From NCBI GenBank assembly GCA_015060865.1, contig SUXS01000013.1:1-64000 (forward strand): 64,000 nt of DNA, written 5' to 3'. A program made the translations under genes and the position numbers. Each line of letters starts with the position of its first letter. Position 1 is the stretch's first letter. Of the stretch, positions 52,301-60,848 are shown piece by piece. The notes beneath the pieces were generated by a model. That model was not told where the DNA came from, searched no databases, and was given only the letters and a program-made list of their open reading frames with translations. The stretch is from Bacteroidales bacterium. Its GTDB lineage: Bacteria; Bacteroidota; Bacteroidia; Bacteroidales; Bacteroidaceae.

Positions 52301-53353
52301 CCAAGTTACCACACCCGTGCCACCATGCTTTTCCAACAAGCTTAGTACGCCCGAACTACTTCCTTGATTAATCTCCCCATTCTCATCAGAATACAGGTCG
52401 TGCTGATAAAGCGTATAGCGCATACCCAAGTTCTTGACATTCTTCTTTGAAGTATTAACAAGTTCAGCGGTAATATTGAGAACACCAGCTTCGTAGTTCT
52501 CATCCAAGTCGGGCTTCACCACGAGGTCGCGGATGCGCACCTGGGAACGGCTATGCAGTGCCACGGTGCGGAAGATACCGGGGAGGCGGAACATATCCTG
52601 TGCCTCGAGGAACGAACCGTCATTGGAGCGGTATACCTCTACGGCTACGGTGTTGGGGCCATCGTGCAGGTACTTGGTAATGTTGAACTCGGCAGCGTTG
52701 CGTGAGTTCTTCGAGAAACCTACATACTGGCCGTTGATCCAGAGATAGAAGAACGAGTCTACACCGTCGAAGGTGATGAACACCTCGCGGCCCTCCCAGT
52801 CGGCGGGCACCTCAAAGGTACGGAGGTATGAGCCTACCTCGTTGCGGTGGTTGTAGGTGGTCCAGTGTGTGGGCGGAGTACGCATCACACCACCCTTCCA
52901 GTCGCCCACAGCTACGCGGTGCTGGAAGATGACGGGCTGGTTCACATAGATGGGGGTACCATACTTCTGCGAGCCATCCTGCTGGATACCGGCGATGTTC
53001 CATGATGAGGGTACGGCGAGGTCGTCCCAAGCGGTGGCATCGAAGCCAGGCTGGAAGAAGTCCTTCGGACGCTCATCGGGGTTGGGTGCCCAGTGGAACT
53101 TCCATGTACCGTTCAGTGACTGCCAGTACTTGCTGTTCTCGGGGAGGAACTTGCGGGCGCTCTCCACGCTCTCAAACGAGAAGAAGTAGGCGTGGGGCTG
53201 CTCCTTGTTGAGCGACAGCTCTTCTACAGACTCCCACTCCTTGCCGGTGGGCGCGGCTTGATTACCATAAAGGAAACCTTCGAGGGCGGGCGATTGTGCC
53301 GCCAAGTGCATGCAGGTGCATCCTGCTACGATTACGGAAAGAAATCTTTTCAT
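49316..53353 (-). CDS. Exported GH2 beta-galactosidase with C-terminal discoidin-type domain
   Basis: From the ATG at 53353 (MKRFLSVIVAGCTCMHLAAQ, a signal peptide) the protein has 1345 residues. GH2 order is complete: sugar-binding domain, immunoglobulin-like domain, and a TIM barrel with KGVNRHESHP, the acid/base E534 in SLGNEAG and the nucleophile E597 in HVSEYAHSMGN. A DUF4981/small-chain beta-sandwich (about 730-1100) follows, then a chitobiase-like segment and an F5/8-type C domain (SSEESGSGNASHLVDNDVNTIWH onward). A 24-residue longer start is rejected because the signal peptide begins at this ATG. It probably removes terminal galactose from host or dietary glycans outside the cytoplasm. 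Confidence 0.93.
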   Translation of the reverse strand: MKRFLSVIVAGCTCMHLAAQSPALEGFLYGNQAAPTGKEWESVEELSLNKEQPHAYFFSFESVESARKFLPENSKYWQSLNGTWKFHWAPNPDERPKDFFQPGFDATAWDDLAVPSSWNIAGIQQDGSQKYGTPIYVNQPVIFQHRVAVGDWKGGVMRTPPTHWTTYNHRNEVGSYLRTFEVPADWEGREVFITFDGVDSFFYLWINGQYVGFSKNSRNAAEFNITKYLHDGPNTVAVEVYRSNDGSFLEAQDMFRLPGIFRTVALHSRSQVRIRDLVVKPDLDENYEAGVLNITAELVNTSKKNVKNLGMRYTLYQHDLYSDENGEINQGSSSGVLSLLEKHGGTGVVTWEYGIANPRKWTAEAPYRYTLVVELLDKKGRVLETVSTIVGFREVEIKDTKAEDDEFGLAGRYYYINGKPVKLKGVNRHESHPAVGHAITREMMEEEVMLMKRANINHVRNSHYPCDPYWYFLCDKYGIYLEDEANIESHEYYYGDASLSHPEEWKKAHVARVMEMAHATVNNACVVIWSLGNEAGPGKNFVAAYDALKAFDATRPVQYERNNDIVDMGSNQYPSIGWMRGAVTGKYGIKYPFHVSEYAHSMGNAVGNLIDYWEAIESTNFFCGGAIWDWVDQSMYNYEKDGTRYLAYGGNFGDTPNDGQFVMNGIIFGDREPKPQYYEVKKVYQYVGVKMLDAEKGMVEIFNKNYYTPLNDYEIVWSLWKDGKCIQQNQPVQGPRMALQPRQKATYRLPYDFASLDADGEYFVKVQFLLGKDMPWAEQGYPQFEEQLAVKAAGEKPAISTVATGDKLQGEMNENNIRTIKGNGFEVQFDMAQGTIHQLTYGDDVVIAAGGGPRLNAFRAFVSNDNWCYQPWFQNGLHNLQHKAVDANTILNKDGSVVLTFTVVSQAPNGARLNSKNGRYDSGIHELVEQTQLPFGDNDFKFTTNQVWTVYPDGSIELQSAITSNNPSLVLARLGYEMQVPAEYERFSYYGRGPIDNYNDRKTGQFIEQFGSTVAEQFTNWPKPMQMGNHEETRWASLTNKAGRGMLVVNEAPYAVGVTGNSAMELTMATHPHKLPKSDVTYLTVDAVVTGLGGNSCGQGGPLVHDRAFGAPTRMAFIIRPADAKGGADVATAGDKPLLMTQQKNGDIAIESGIEGATVMYKIGTGRRIKAMKYTEPIPFRDGGTITAYYKEKPELKVTMTFAKIEKINTEVIFTSSEESGSGNASHLVDNDVNTIWHTMYSVTVAKYPHWVDLDAGEVKTITGFTYLPRQDGTNGNIKNYRLQVSNDGQNWSDPVAEGAFANDNKLKRVMLDKPVRARYIRFTALSSQAGNDFASGAELGILAE

Positions 53354-53389
53354 GATATTGTAAGTTTTGACTATTCTTGCTGTATGATA

Positions 53390-53420
53390 CAAAGTTAGTA
53401 CAAAAAAACGATTAAGCAAA
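53390..53420 (-). promoter_or_regulatory. Promoter of the beta-galactosidase gene
   Basis: On the minus strand TTTG (53420-53417), 19 bases and TAACTTTG (53397-53390) fit the Bacteroidetes consensus. The start site would lie near 53383, about 30 bases before the ATG. Confidence 0.7.
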
Positions 53421-53548
53421 GTCAATACAAATTTACCTCATTGTCGAATGTGAGATTTTTTGTTTAGTCTATCAAAATGCAAACTCCCTAATAATATTTC
53501 GCCTACCCGTTCGGTATAGATGAAGAAGGCTTATGTTACTCCTCGTAC

Positions 53549-53830
53549 CTACAATAATTGCTCTTTCTTCGCTTGAAACTGAACCGCAACCTCATAGCCA
53601 TTCGCACTGTTCAGACTTGCCAGAGCCTCCGCTTTCTCTCCAACTGAGATCTCTGTATTCTCTTTAAACGGAATAGTCTCTTTATTGCCACCATTGCCGT
53701 ACTGCACCGTCAGTGTTGCCGTTTGAGCATTACGGTGGAACCCTGAAAGAGATAAATAGAACTGTCCTTTCTTAGGCACCCCGCTCAAAGTCTTTGTTAT
53801 AGTAACCGCTTCGGTGATAATAGCACAATG
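53549..53830 (-). pseudogene. Gene remnant encoding about 90 residues of a beta-rich domain
   Basis: An open minus-strand frame reads AVTITKTLSGVPKKGQFYLS, then LSGFHRNAQTATLTVQYGNG and ends EVAVQFQAKKEQLL before a stop. Composition and alternating hydrophobics suggest an extracellular beta-sandwich. There is no ATG; the only early start is TTG. Another frame just upstream contains a signal-peptide-like FLCLGAALC. This looks like a decayed or frameshifted exported protein left between two secreted-protein genes. Function is not recognised. Confidence 0.4.
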
Positions 53831-53892
53831 CTGCGCCCAAGCACAGGAACTATTTGCTATATAAAGACATCAAAAACGGACCTTGTTGGCTA

Positions 53893-56535
53893 CTACTTCA
53901 CCATGACTTTCACGATGCTACCATCGCTCATTTGCAGGATGTTGATGCCCGGCTGCATCTCGGTAAGGCGTACGCCATTAATCGTATAGATAGCCACGAT
54001 AGTAACCTCTTCCGTAGCCTTGTCAATGTCTGTAACATCATTGCCCCAACGGAAGCTCATACTGCGTGCTTTACCCACAGCATCCCCTATAGGTCTGAAG
54101 TAGGCGCGGAACCCCTTTAATGTATTGGTCTCATCGGCTGCGCAATAGAATACGTTGTTAGAGATAAAAAAGCAACCTTTAGGGACATTGCCATTGGTAT
54201 AGGTACCTACAAATTCTATATGCTCAGTAGCCGGTGTGGTAAGCGTACCGGTGTTGACCGCTACCTTCTCACGAGAAATCTTATCGAGTTTACTTTCCAT
54301 GCGCACCATGTAGGGCACACCTGCCTTGATACCGTCCTCCACATCCGTGAATGTAAGGGTCAGCCTATCACCATTGAGAACACTGCTGCTTAAAGCTTTT
54401 ACTTCCCAATCCTTAATGTCCTCTGCAGGGATATCAAATGGCACTACAAATGTGCTCCATGTGTTGGCTTTGACGGGGCGATTGATCGTTACCTTCTTGT
54501 AGGTCTCATTAAGATTGTCAATGGTTGTGGCCATCTGATCCAATTGCAAATGGTCGTCAGCAAGGTATTCGAGACGGAAGTTGTCGCACTTGTACCACCA
54601 GTGCCCATTGGGATTGTATGAACCTACGGGATTCTCTGGAGTGTCGTCATCATTGCCGCCTACAACTCCGATGGTAGCTGTACCGTCAGTAACAGTAAAC
54701 TTGAGGTTAAAATCAGCGAAAGTCTTTCCACCGCTTGGAGGATTCACTCCAAGTTTCTCATCGTTCGCCAAGAGGTATACGGTAGCATCATTTCCTGCGT
54801 CTCCCGATGCCACCAATACAGACATTTTATATACTCCATTAGGAAGTCCTGTGATTGTCTGTGTGATGGGGGTTCCTTGCCACCAAGTATTAAAGAGATA
54901 TCTACCATCAACACCGGCTGTTTGGTAAGTAAGATTTCCTTGCCAATCCTTATGGGTATCGAGATAGACATTTGTGTCTTGAGAAGGTAATACTGTCCAT
55001 CCTTCGGTAGTTCCCAATTCGAAGCTGTGGTTGTATATGGCGTCGGTGAAGTTACCGCTTTCTATGGCTTCTTTCTGAATCTCCGCTCTGTTGTGTGCAA
55101 GCACTCCAGCCTTTCGGGCCTCCTCCAAGGTCGCTAATACATTATAGTAGTCTGCGCGAGTAACGACATTGTTGATGTTAACGGTGAATGCCTCATCAAA
55201 TGCCGCATCACCCTCATCATTAAATTGTGCCTTGTATTCTGCTATGTTCGCATTGAGATAGCTGGTGTAGTTGGCATTTTCCTTCAAGGTAGAGGTTACA
55301 TCTTCCTCACCATAGTAGAGCAGCGTGAAGTCGTCAATATAGATTTGGCTGGGATAAGAGGTGGTGGTTACTGTACGCGAGACTATTCCGCTACCCGTTT
55401 TACTGGTAGTTGCCGTGGTCGCAGGTTTTGTGATGACAATACTAACCTTTTGTGATTCCTCTGACACGTAGAATGTGCAGTGGTGTTCATAAGTGTCGTT
55501 GTCTCTGAGGACAGCAGCAGCCAATGCTCCATTATCATATATGGAATTGTCGGACCCATAGGATTTCAAAGCAAATGATTGACCTGCAATGGACACTGAG
55601 GCATTCATCGTTCCATTATCAGTGGTGGTTATTGTGGGGCTTCCGTCATCTTTCCACGTTCCCCAATTATTCTTTTGCTTCTGCTCACTTACCACTTTCA
55701 TATACTTATAGAAACCCTCAAATGAGAAGTAATAAGAACCCTTGGGTAGAGTCATTGAGTAAGTGACTTCAAGTGCACTCTCACCTCCATTGATGATACC
55801 GCACCAAGCATATACGTTGGGGTCCCAGTCACGTGTACCGCAATCCCATAGCCATTTGCTATTGGCTGCATAGTTCTCCCAATTTCCAAAGTAGGGATCA
55901 GGGAGACTGGTGCTGTTCTTTATGCCAGCAGGAACATTCTTGTTTGATCCTTGCCCCCATCCATCCACCAAATCAAAGGCTCCACCTCTGATGCTGACCG
56001 TCACATCAAACGGTGTTTCCTCTGAGGCATTGGGCATCTTGCTGTTCTTGATGTCTGCACCATTGGTGAATATCCAACGCTGCATGGCTTTATCGGCAAG
56101 GGTGTTAAGTGTAAGCAGGCCAGCGCTGTTACCCACCGAGGTGAGTACACGATTGCCATCGCCATAGAGGTAGTACTGGTTCTCGTATCCTTCCACCTTT
56201 ACCAAGGTCCATTTTGATGCAGTCTTGGTTGAGTCCATCCACAGGGTGTTGCTTTCCAAGTAACCACCAATACTTCCGATGGCTACAGTGCCATCTTCAT
56301 TGTCTTCTACTACGATGGGATGCGCCTGTTGTGTCTCAATACAGTGAGTTCCCCACTCACCGCCATAGCTCATGTAAAGACCTGTACCCACATTCTTAAG
56401 ATAATAGGTGGTCTGCCCGCTAAGGTCAGGCTCCAAACCTGCAATATGCAGGAGATTGTCTGTCGTTTGAGCCAACATAGTAGCCCCTATCCATGACTGC
56501 AGCGTTACAACGACTAATGTAAAAATCCGTTTCAT
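53893..56535 (-). CDS. Secreted multidomain protein with the shared C-terminal module, 880 residues
   Basis: Signal peptide (about 1-22), then a ricin-like YYLKNVGTGLYMSYGG region (about 40-165). A jelly-roll-like module runs from about 200 to 410 (YYFSFEGFYKYM, IYIDDFTLLYYG). A second carries NHSFELGTTEGWT and ends YKCDNFRLEYL (about 500-660). The C-terminal module at about 680-880 is the same as in the 18.4-kb protein: WSTFVVPFDIPA, AGVPYMVRM, NTLKGFRAYF, ARSMSFRW and the last GINILQMSDGSIVKVMVK. No catalytic domain was recognised, so a glycan-binding surface protein is likely. A TAACTTTG box lies at 56690-56683, giving a leader of about 140 bases. The 56.54-56.94 kb spacer otherwise holds only the manC terminator. 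Confidence 0.75.
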   Translation of the reverse strand: MKRIFTLVVVTLQSWIGATMLAQTTDNLLHIAGLEPDLSGQTTYYLKNVGTGLYMSYGGEWGTHCIETQQAHPIVVEDNEDGTVAIGSIGGYLESNTLWMDSTKTASKWTLVKVEGYENQYYLYGDGNRVLTSVGNSAGLLTLNTLADKAMQRWIFTNGADIKNSKMPNASEETPFDVTVSIRGGAFDLVDGWGQGSNKNVPAGIKNSTSLPDPYFGNWENYAANSKWLWDCGTRDWDPNVYAWCGIINGGESALEVTYSMTLPKGSYYFSFEGFYKYMKVVSEQKQKNNWGTWKDDGSPTITTTDNGTMNASVSIAGQSFALKSYGSDNSIYDNGALAAAVLRDNDTYEHHCTFYVSEESQKVSIVITKPATTATTSKTGSGIVSRTVTTTSYPSQIYIDDFTLLYYGEEDVTSTLKENANYTSYLNANIAEYKAQFNDEGDAAFDEAFTVNINNVVTRADYYNVLATLEEARKAGVLAHNRAEIQKEAIESGNFTDAIYNHSFELGTTEGWTVLPSQDTNVYLDTHKDWQGNLTYQTAGVDGRYLFNTWWQGTPITQTITGLPNGVYKMSVLVASGDAGNDATVYLLANDEKLGVNPPSGGKTFADFNLKFTVTDGTATIGVVGGNDDDTPENPVGSYNPNGHWWYKCDNFRLEYLADDHLQLDQMATTIDNLNETYKKVTINRPVKANTWSTFVVPFDIPAEDIKDWEVKALSSSVLNGDRLTLTFTDVEDGIKAGVPYMVRMESKLDKISREKVAVNTGTLTTPATEHIEFVGTYTNGNVPKGCFFISNNVFYCAADETNTLKGFRAYFRPIGDAVGKARSMSFRWGNDVTDIDKATEEVTIVAIYTINGVRLTEMQPGINILQMSDGSIVKVMVK

Positions 56536-56744
56536 AGTTTTCCCTATTTTACGCTTGTGATATATCCTAAATCTTACTAACCATTATATTCTTCATCTCC
56601 ACTACATCCCCTCATCAGCCTCATTTCTCGCTCAGACTGAAACTTCTTGACAATCAAGAAATCTAAAATCAGATTTCGTGTGCAAAGTTACAAATAAAAA
56701 AAATACCCTACGTGAAATTTGATGAAATTCACATCATTTTTAAC

Positions 56745-56778
56745 AAAAAAGGCTGGATTGCTCTCTGAGCATCCAACC
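56745..56778 (-). terminator. Intrinsic terminator downstream of manC
   Basis: On the minus strand GGTTGGATGCTC and GAGCAATCCAGCC pair around AGA and are followed by six T (56750-56745). It lies about 165 bases after the manC stop with no intervening gene. Confidence 0.75.
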
Positions 56779-56943
56779 TACATTGTCCAATGAAATCGTA
56801 CCATGTACACAAGGAACAGTTCCAGCCATTGGGGGCAAAAGAAATCTCCAAACCATAAAGCCAACCTCTAAAATGAAAGAAACGCTACCCGCCACACGCA
56901 TGCCTACCATACAAGGGACTGATACCATGCCTTGGCACATGCA

Positions 56944-58026
56944 TCACATATATCTCTCCCCATACTTAAGCAACACGTTGTTGCGGAACTTCTTGAAATC
57001 ATCGTCCTCATCCTTCTTACAGATTACAAGGACATCATCGGTATCGTTAACCAGGTAACCTTCAAGATCCTGCAGGATCACCAGTTTGTTGTGAGGCGCA
57101 GATACGAGATTGTTTCGGCTATTATAGAAATCGGCATAGCCGCTCTCGACCACGTTTCCCTCTGAATCTTTCGATGAGAAACGGTACACGTCATCCCAAC
57201 GCCCCAGATCGGCCCAGCCGAAAGAGCCAACCAGCATGTATACATTGTGGGACTTCTCAATCACCGCATAGTCGACAGAGATGTTGGGAAATGACTCATA
57301 ACAACTATACAGGTCGGTCCGCCGCTTGTCACGATTGGCCTCTCCCCTAAAAATAGAGTCCAAACGGGTAGTCATATCAGGAAGCATCTTCATCATCGTG
57401 TCAATAATGGTATTGACATTCCACACAAACATACCCGTATTCCAGTAAAACTCACCACTCTCCACAAATATCTGTGCAAAACTGGCCTCAGGTTTCTCTG
57501 TAAAGGTCTTTATACGGGCAAAGCCTTCATGCAGGTCATCCCCTACCTGAATATAGCCATAACGGGTTTCAGGGTGGGTAGGCCGGATGCCGATCGTCAC
57601 CAAATGATCACATCCAGACACATAGCTGAGAGCCTTATGCATATCCTCAATAAACTTGGCTTCGTCCAAGATAATCTGGTCGGCCGGTGCCATGACAATA
57701 TTGGCATGAGGATTCAATGTACGTATATGATAGGCAGCAAATGCTATACTGGGGGCTGTGCCTCGATGAGCGGGCTCACGAAGTATCTGCTCTACTGGCA
57801 CTTCCGGCAATTGCTCACGCACCATATCCGAGTAGTCAAGATTGGTAGAGATGATAATATTATCAGCAGGCACCACCTTTAAAAAGCGCTCGTAGGTTTG
57901 CCTCAAAAACGATTTACCCATTCCAAAGAAGTCGACAAACTGCTTGGGCTGCTTCACCCTGCTCTGCGGCCAGAATCGGCTACCAATGCCGCCAGCCATT
58001 ATTACGCAATAATTATTGTTTTTCAT
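56944..58026 (-). CDS. manC: Mannose-1-phosphate guanylyltransferase
   Basis: 360 residues making GDP-mannose from mannose-1-phosphate and GTP. The pyrophosphorylase signature VIMAGGIGSRFWPQSR is at about residues 8-23. TFTEKPEASFAQIF and FYWNTGMFVWNV are conserved GMP motifs, and FGWADLGRWDDVY lies in the C-terminal part. It is the short monofunctional form without a phosphomannose isomerase domain. GDP-mannose feeds mannosylation and, through GDP-fucose, the GT10 enzyme of the glycan locus; that link is inferred. Confidence 0.95.
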   Translation of the reverse strand: MKNNNYCVIMAGGIGSRFWPQSRVKQPKQFVDFFGMGKSFLRQTYERFLKVVPADNIIISTNLDYSDMVREQLPEVPVEQILREPAHRGTAPSIAFAAYHIRTLNPHANIVMAPADQIILDEAKFIEDMHKALSYVSGCDHLVTIGIRPTHPETRYGYIQVGDDLHEGFARIKTFTEKPEASFAQIFVESGEFYWNTGMFVWNVNTIIDTMMKMLPDMTTRLDSIFRGEANRDKRRTDLYSCYESFPNISVDYAVIEKSHNVYMLVGSFGWADLGRWDDVYRFSSKDSEGNVVESGYADFYNSRNNLVSAPHNKLVILQDLEGYLVNDTDDVLVICKKDEDDDFKKFRNNVLLKYGERYM

Positions 58027-58263
58027 GACATGGTTCTTTTCTACTCCTATAACGCTTGTGATACAAATAAAATTGCCCTATAGGACTACCATCTTATCTG
58101 TTTCACGGACAAATATACATCTTTTCTTTTTATATAAGAAAAAGACTACAAAGAAAAAACAAACTAATATCTACGACGAAGATAAATTCAAAAAGTTTTC
58201 ATCTACGAGCTTGCCTTTTAGATCATCCCCATTGACAACCGGAAAGCCTAAGGCATCTGCGCC

Positions 58264-59088
58264 TCACTTTAAAGAGAGGCTCTGCACCTGTATGGTGTCG
58301 TCAAAGAAGATTGAAGCGTATTGCCTGAAGATATCCACAGACTCGGTAGTCAGGAAACGGCAAGTGGCATTCTTAGTGCAAAGTGTATCCATCTCGGGAT
58401 GCCTTTCAAGGTAATTGATCAGACTCTTGCCCACGTATTCTCCCTGCGTGATGACATTGACGTGAGAAGGAGTATATTGCCGTATCTTATCGTACAGAAT
58501 AGGATAATGGGTACATCCGAGGATAATTGTATCAATCTTGTCATCCTTGGCCAAAAGATTGTCTATATGACGACGAATGAAATAATCAGCACCTTCACTG
58601 TGTGCCTCACCATTCTCTACAAGGGGAACCCAGATAGGACAAGCCTCGCCACTCACGGTGATATCAGGGAAGAGTTTCTTTATCTCCAAAGGATAGGATT
58701 GCGACTTAATGGTACCCGATGTAGCAAGAATTCCGACATGGCGTGTAACCGTAAGCTCGTCAAGGTACTCTACAGTAGGACGTATAATGCCTAGAACCCG
58801 CTTGCGGGGATCAATCTTAGGAAGATCGATTTGCTGAATAGTGCGCAAAGCCTTTGCCGAAGCGGTATTGCAGGCCAAAATTACAAGTTGGCACCCCATA
58901 TCGAACAGCGCACGAACAGCTTGCGAGGTAAATTCATATACCACCTCGAACGAACGGGTGCCATAGGGAGTGCGGGCATTATCACCTAAATACAGGAAAT
59001 CGTATTCAGGCAAATGCCGACGTATCTGGGAAAGGATGGTAAGCCCACCATACCCCGAATCAAAAACTCCTATGGGACCTGGTTGCAT
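58264..59088 (-). CDS. murI: Glutamate racemase
   Basis: Supplies D-glutamate for peptidoglycan. The 274-residue protein has the two catalytic cysteines in VILACNTASAKAL (first half) and ILGCTHYPIL (second half). The N-terminal IGVFDSGYGGLTIL and YLGDNARTPYG motifs are also present. Length is normal. It is the last gene of the uppS-bamA-skp operon, seven bases after the third Skp-like gene, an arrangement common in Bacteroidetes. The 237-base spacer to manC contains no recognised gene. Confidence 0.96.
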   Translation of the reverse strand: MQPGPIGVFDSGYGGLTILSQIRRHLPEYDFLYLGDNARTPYGTRSFEVVYEFTSQAVRALFDMGCQLVILACNTASAKALRTIQQIDLPKIDPRKRVLGIIRPTVEYLDELTVTRHVGILATSGTIKSQSYPLEIKKLFPDITVSGEACPIWVPLVENGEAHSEGADYFIRRHIDNLLAKDDKIDTIILGCTHYPILYDKIRQYTPSHVNVITQGEYVGKSLINYLERHPEMDTLCTKNATCRFLTTESVDIFRQYASIFFDDTIQVQSLSLK

Positions 59089-59095
59089 ACGAATA

Positions 59096-59602
59096 TCAGT
59101 GCTTTATGCCAAGAGCCTCCTTCAGTGCATTTGTAACATCTACCCCATACTTGGGATTGATATAAAGACAAGTGTTCTTGTCCAGATCGAGAATATAGCT
59201 ATAGCCCTTATCCTCGCAGAGCTGCTTGATAGCCTCATCAACTTTCTTCCTAAGCGGGGCCATCATCTCTTTCTCAGCATCCTGCATAGCTAGCTTTACC
59301 TCTTCCTTGAATTGGATGGACTTCTCCATCAAATCCTGAAGCTCACGATGGCGCTTCTGCAAGATGGTTTGAGGAAATGAGCCTTGATCCTCGATGAATT
59401 CAACATATTTCTTATTGAATTCCAAATCGGCACGATCAATTTCTGCCTCATACTTCTGAAGCAGTTCATTCAAATCCTTGGTCACCACACTATATTCAGG
59501 CAACGACTCAACGATGTCCTTATAGCTCACATAACCGAACTTTGGCTGTGCTACGACAGTCAATGCAAACAGTGTGAAAAAAATTGTTATGTATCTCTTC
59601 AT
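59096..59602 (-). CDS. OmpH/Skp-family periplasmic chaperone, third paralogue
   Basis: From the ATG at 59602 (MKRYITIFFTLFALTVVAQ, a signal peptide) this is a 168-residue Skp-like protein. FGYVSYKDIVESLPEY after the signal is the family's conserved start. A long Glu/Lys/Gln-rich coiled coil (about 45-120) and a C-terminal beta segment (YSYILDLDKNTCLYINPKYGVD) follow. It should hold outer-membrane proteins for BamA. An 11-residue longer start is rejected because it precedes the signal peptide. It differs from its two neighbours enough to be an old duplication. Confidence 0.9.
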   Translation of the reverse strand: MKRYITIFFTLFALTVVAQPKFGYVSYKDIVESLPEYSVVTKDLNELLQKYEAEIDRADLEFNKKYVEFIEDQGSFPQTILQKRHRELQDLMEKSIQFKEEVKLAMQDAEKEMMAPLRKKVDEAIKQLCEDKGYSYILDLDKNTCLYINPKYGVDVTNALKEALGIKH

Positions 59603-59693
59603 AATAGGCCTCTCTCTATTACATATAAAAATCAAAGGAGAAGGGTGAATACCTTATCGATATCAGCCCCTCTCCAACATTGCCTGTAAAGAA

Positions 59694-60194
59694 TTACTGA
59701 ATACCTAACTTTGCCTTTACCTGAGCGGTAACATCGGTGCTGAGTGTCTCACTGATGTAAGGGATACCACTGGCTGTATCGAAGATGTAGAGGAAACCAC
59801 CTGCAACACCAACTTCCTTGATAGCCTTGGTAATCTTATCAGTAAGGGAAGCCATCTTATCTTGTGAGGCTTTCTGCAACTCTTGCTGTGATTGCTGATA
59901 GTACTGTTGCATACGACCATAAAGCTCCTGCAACTCTGTTTCACGACGCTGACGGATATTCTCGGGCAGAGTGGCTTTCTGGACTTCATACTCTTCACTC
60001 TTCTTAGAGAGCTCTGTCTCCATCATCTTTAGCTCATCTGAGTATTGTTTCTCCAGATTCTGCAATTCTGTCTGTGCAGCCTTGTATTCAGGCATAGCTT
60101 GGATAATGTCTCCTGAATTAAGATGGCCAAACTTCTGTGCAAAAAGAGTCAATGGTGCCAGCAAGAAAAGCATGGCGATAAATTTCTTATTCAT
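59694..60194 (-). CDS. OmpH/Skp-family periplasmic chaperone, second paralogue
   Basis: 166 residues: a signal peptide (KFIAMLFLLAPLTLFAQ), the family start FGHLNSGDIIQAMPEY, a coiled-coil tentacle region rich in Gln, Glu and Lys (about 40-115, QQYYQQSQQELQKASQ) and the C-terminal FLYIFDTASGIPYISE strand with TDVTAQVKAKLGI. The periplasmic trimeric holdase role is inferred from the family. It is separated from the first paralogue by 91 bases and from the third by 91, perhaps with internal promoters. Confidence 0.92.
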   Translation of the reverse strand: MNKKFIAMLFLLAPLTLFAQKFGHLNSGDIIQAMPEYKAAQTELQNLEKQYSDELKMMETELSKKSEEYEVQKATLPENIRQRRETELQELYGRMQQYYQQSQQELQKASQDKMASLTDKITKAIKEVGVAGGFLYIFDTASGIPYISETLSTDVTAQVKAKLGIQ

Positions 60195-60285
60195 AAAATC
60201 TATAATTTGGTTGGTTAATACTCACGTTTCAACGTGCAAAGTTAATGTAAAAAAATGATTTAGCGAAAACAATGCATATATTACT

Positions 60286-60801
60286 TTAGTTTGCATACCC
60301 TAGCTTGACCAGCACATCATTGCTTATGTCAATCTTCGGAGAGGCATAAATGATACTGGAAGCCGAAGCACGATCAATCACCACGGTATACCCCTTGGCC
60401 TCACAGATCTCCTTTACTGCCGTATAGATCTCATCCTGAATAGGTGCCATAAGGCTCTCTCGCTTCTTGTAGAGTTCACCTTCAGGACCAAAATATTTTC
60501 GTTTCAACTCTTGCGCTTCCTTCTCCTTAGCCACAATCTCTTCCTCTTTAGCGGTTTTCTGTTCTTCGGAAAGGAACACTGCCTCACTTTGGTAGTTCTT
60601 GTAAAGAGTCTGTGCCTCCAAGGCCATAGCCTCCACTTCGCCCTGCCAGCGTTTGGAAATCTGGTTGAGCTGTTCGTTGGCACGCTCATAGGCGGGGATA
60701 TTTTTAAGGATATACTCCATATCAATCAAAGCAAACTTCTGTGCGTTGGCAGTAAAGCCGACGAGACAGAAAAGGGCAGTAATCAAAAGGTTCTTCTTCA
60801 T
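60286..60801 (-). CDS. OmpH/Skp-family periplasmic chaperone, first paralogue
   Basis: 171 residues with a signal peptide (LLITALFCLVGFTANAQ), then FALIDMEYILKNIPAYE as the conserved N-terminal strand. A charged coiled coil (KTAKEEEIVAKEKEAQELKR) lies in the middle, and VVIDRASASSIIYASPKIDI forms the C-terminal strands. It follows bamA by 47 bases across an AATTGA micro-repeat spacer. The three tandem Skp-like genes serve the same assembly pathway as the adjacent BamA. Confidence 0.93.
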   Translation of the reverse strand: MKKNLLITALFCLVGFTANAQKFALIDMEYILKNIPAYERANEQLNQISKRWQGEVEAMALEAQTLYKNYQSEAVFLSEEQKTAKEEEIVAKEKEAQELKRKYFGPEGELYKKRESLMAPIQDEIYTAVKEICEAKGYTVVIDRASASSIIYASPKIDISNDVLVKLGYAN

Positions 60802-60848
60802 AACTTAAGGAAATAATTATCAATTTTCAATTCTCCATTTTCAATTCA

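Noticed and set aside
53354..53425. 24-residue N-terminal extension of the beta-galactosidase
   Set aside because: The extension covers the TAACTTTG promoter box, and the signal peptide starts at the ATG at 53353.
56740..56940. 66-codon minus-strand frame after manC
   Set aside because: It runs into the manC terminator hairpin, lacks a recognisable family and has poor codon usage.
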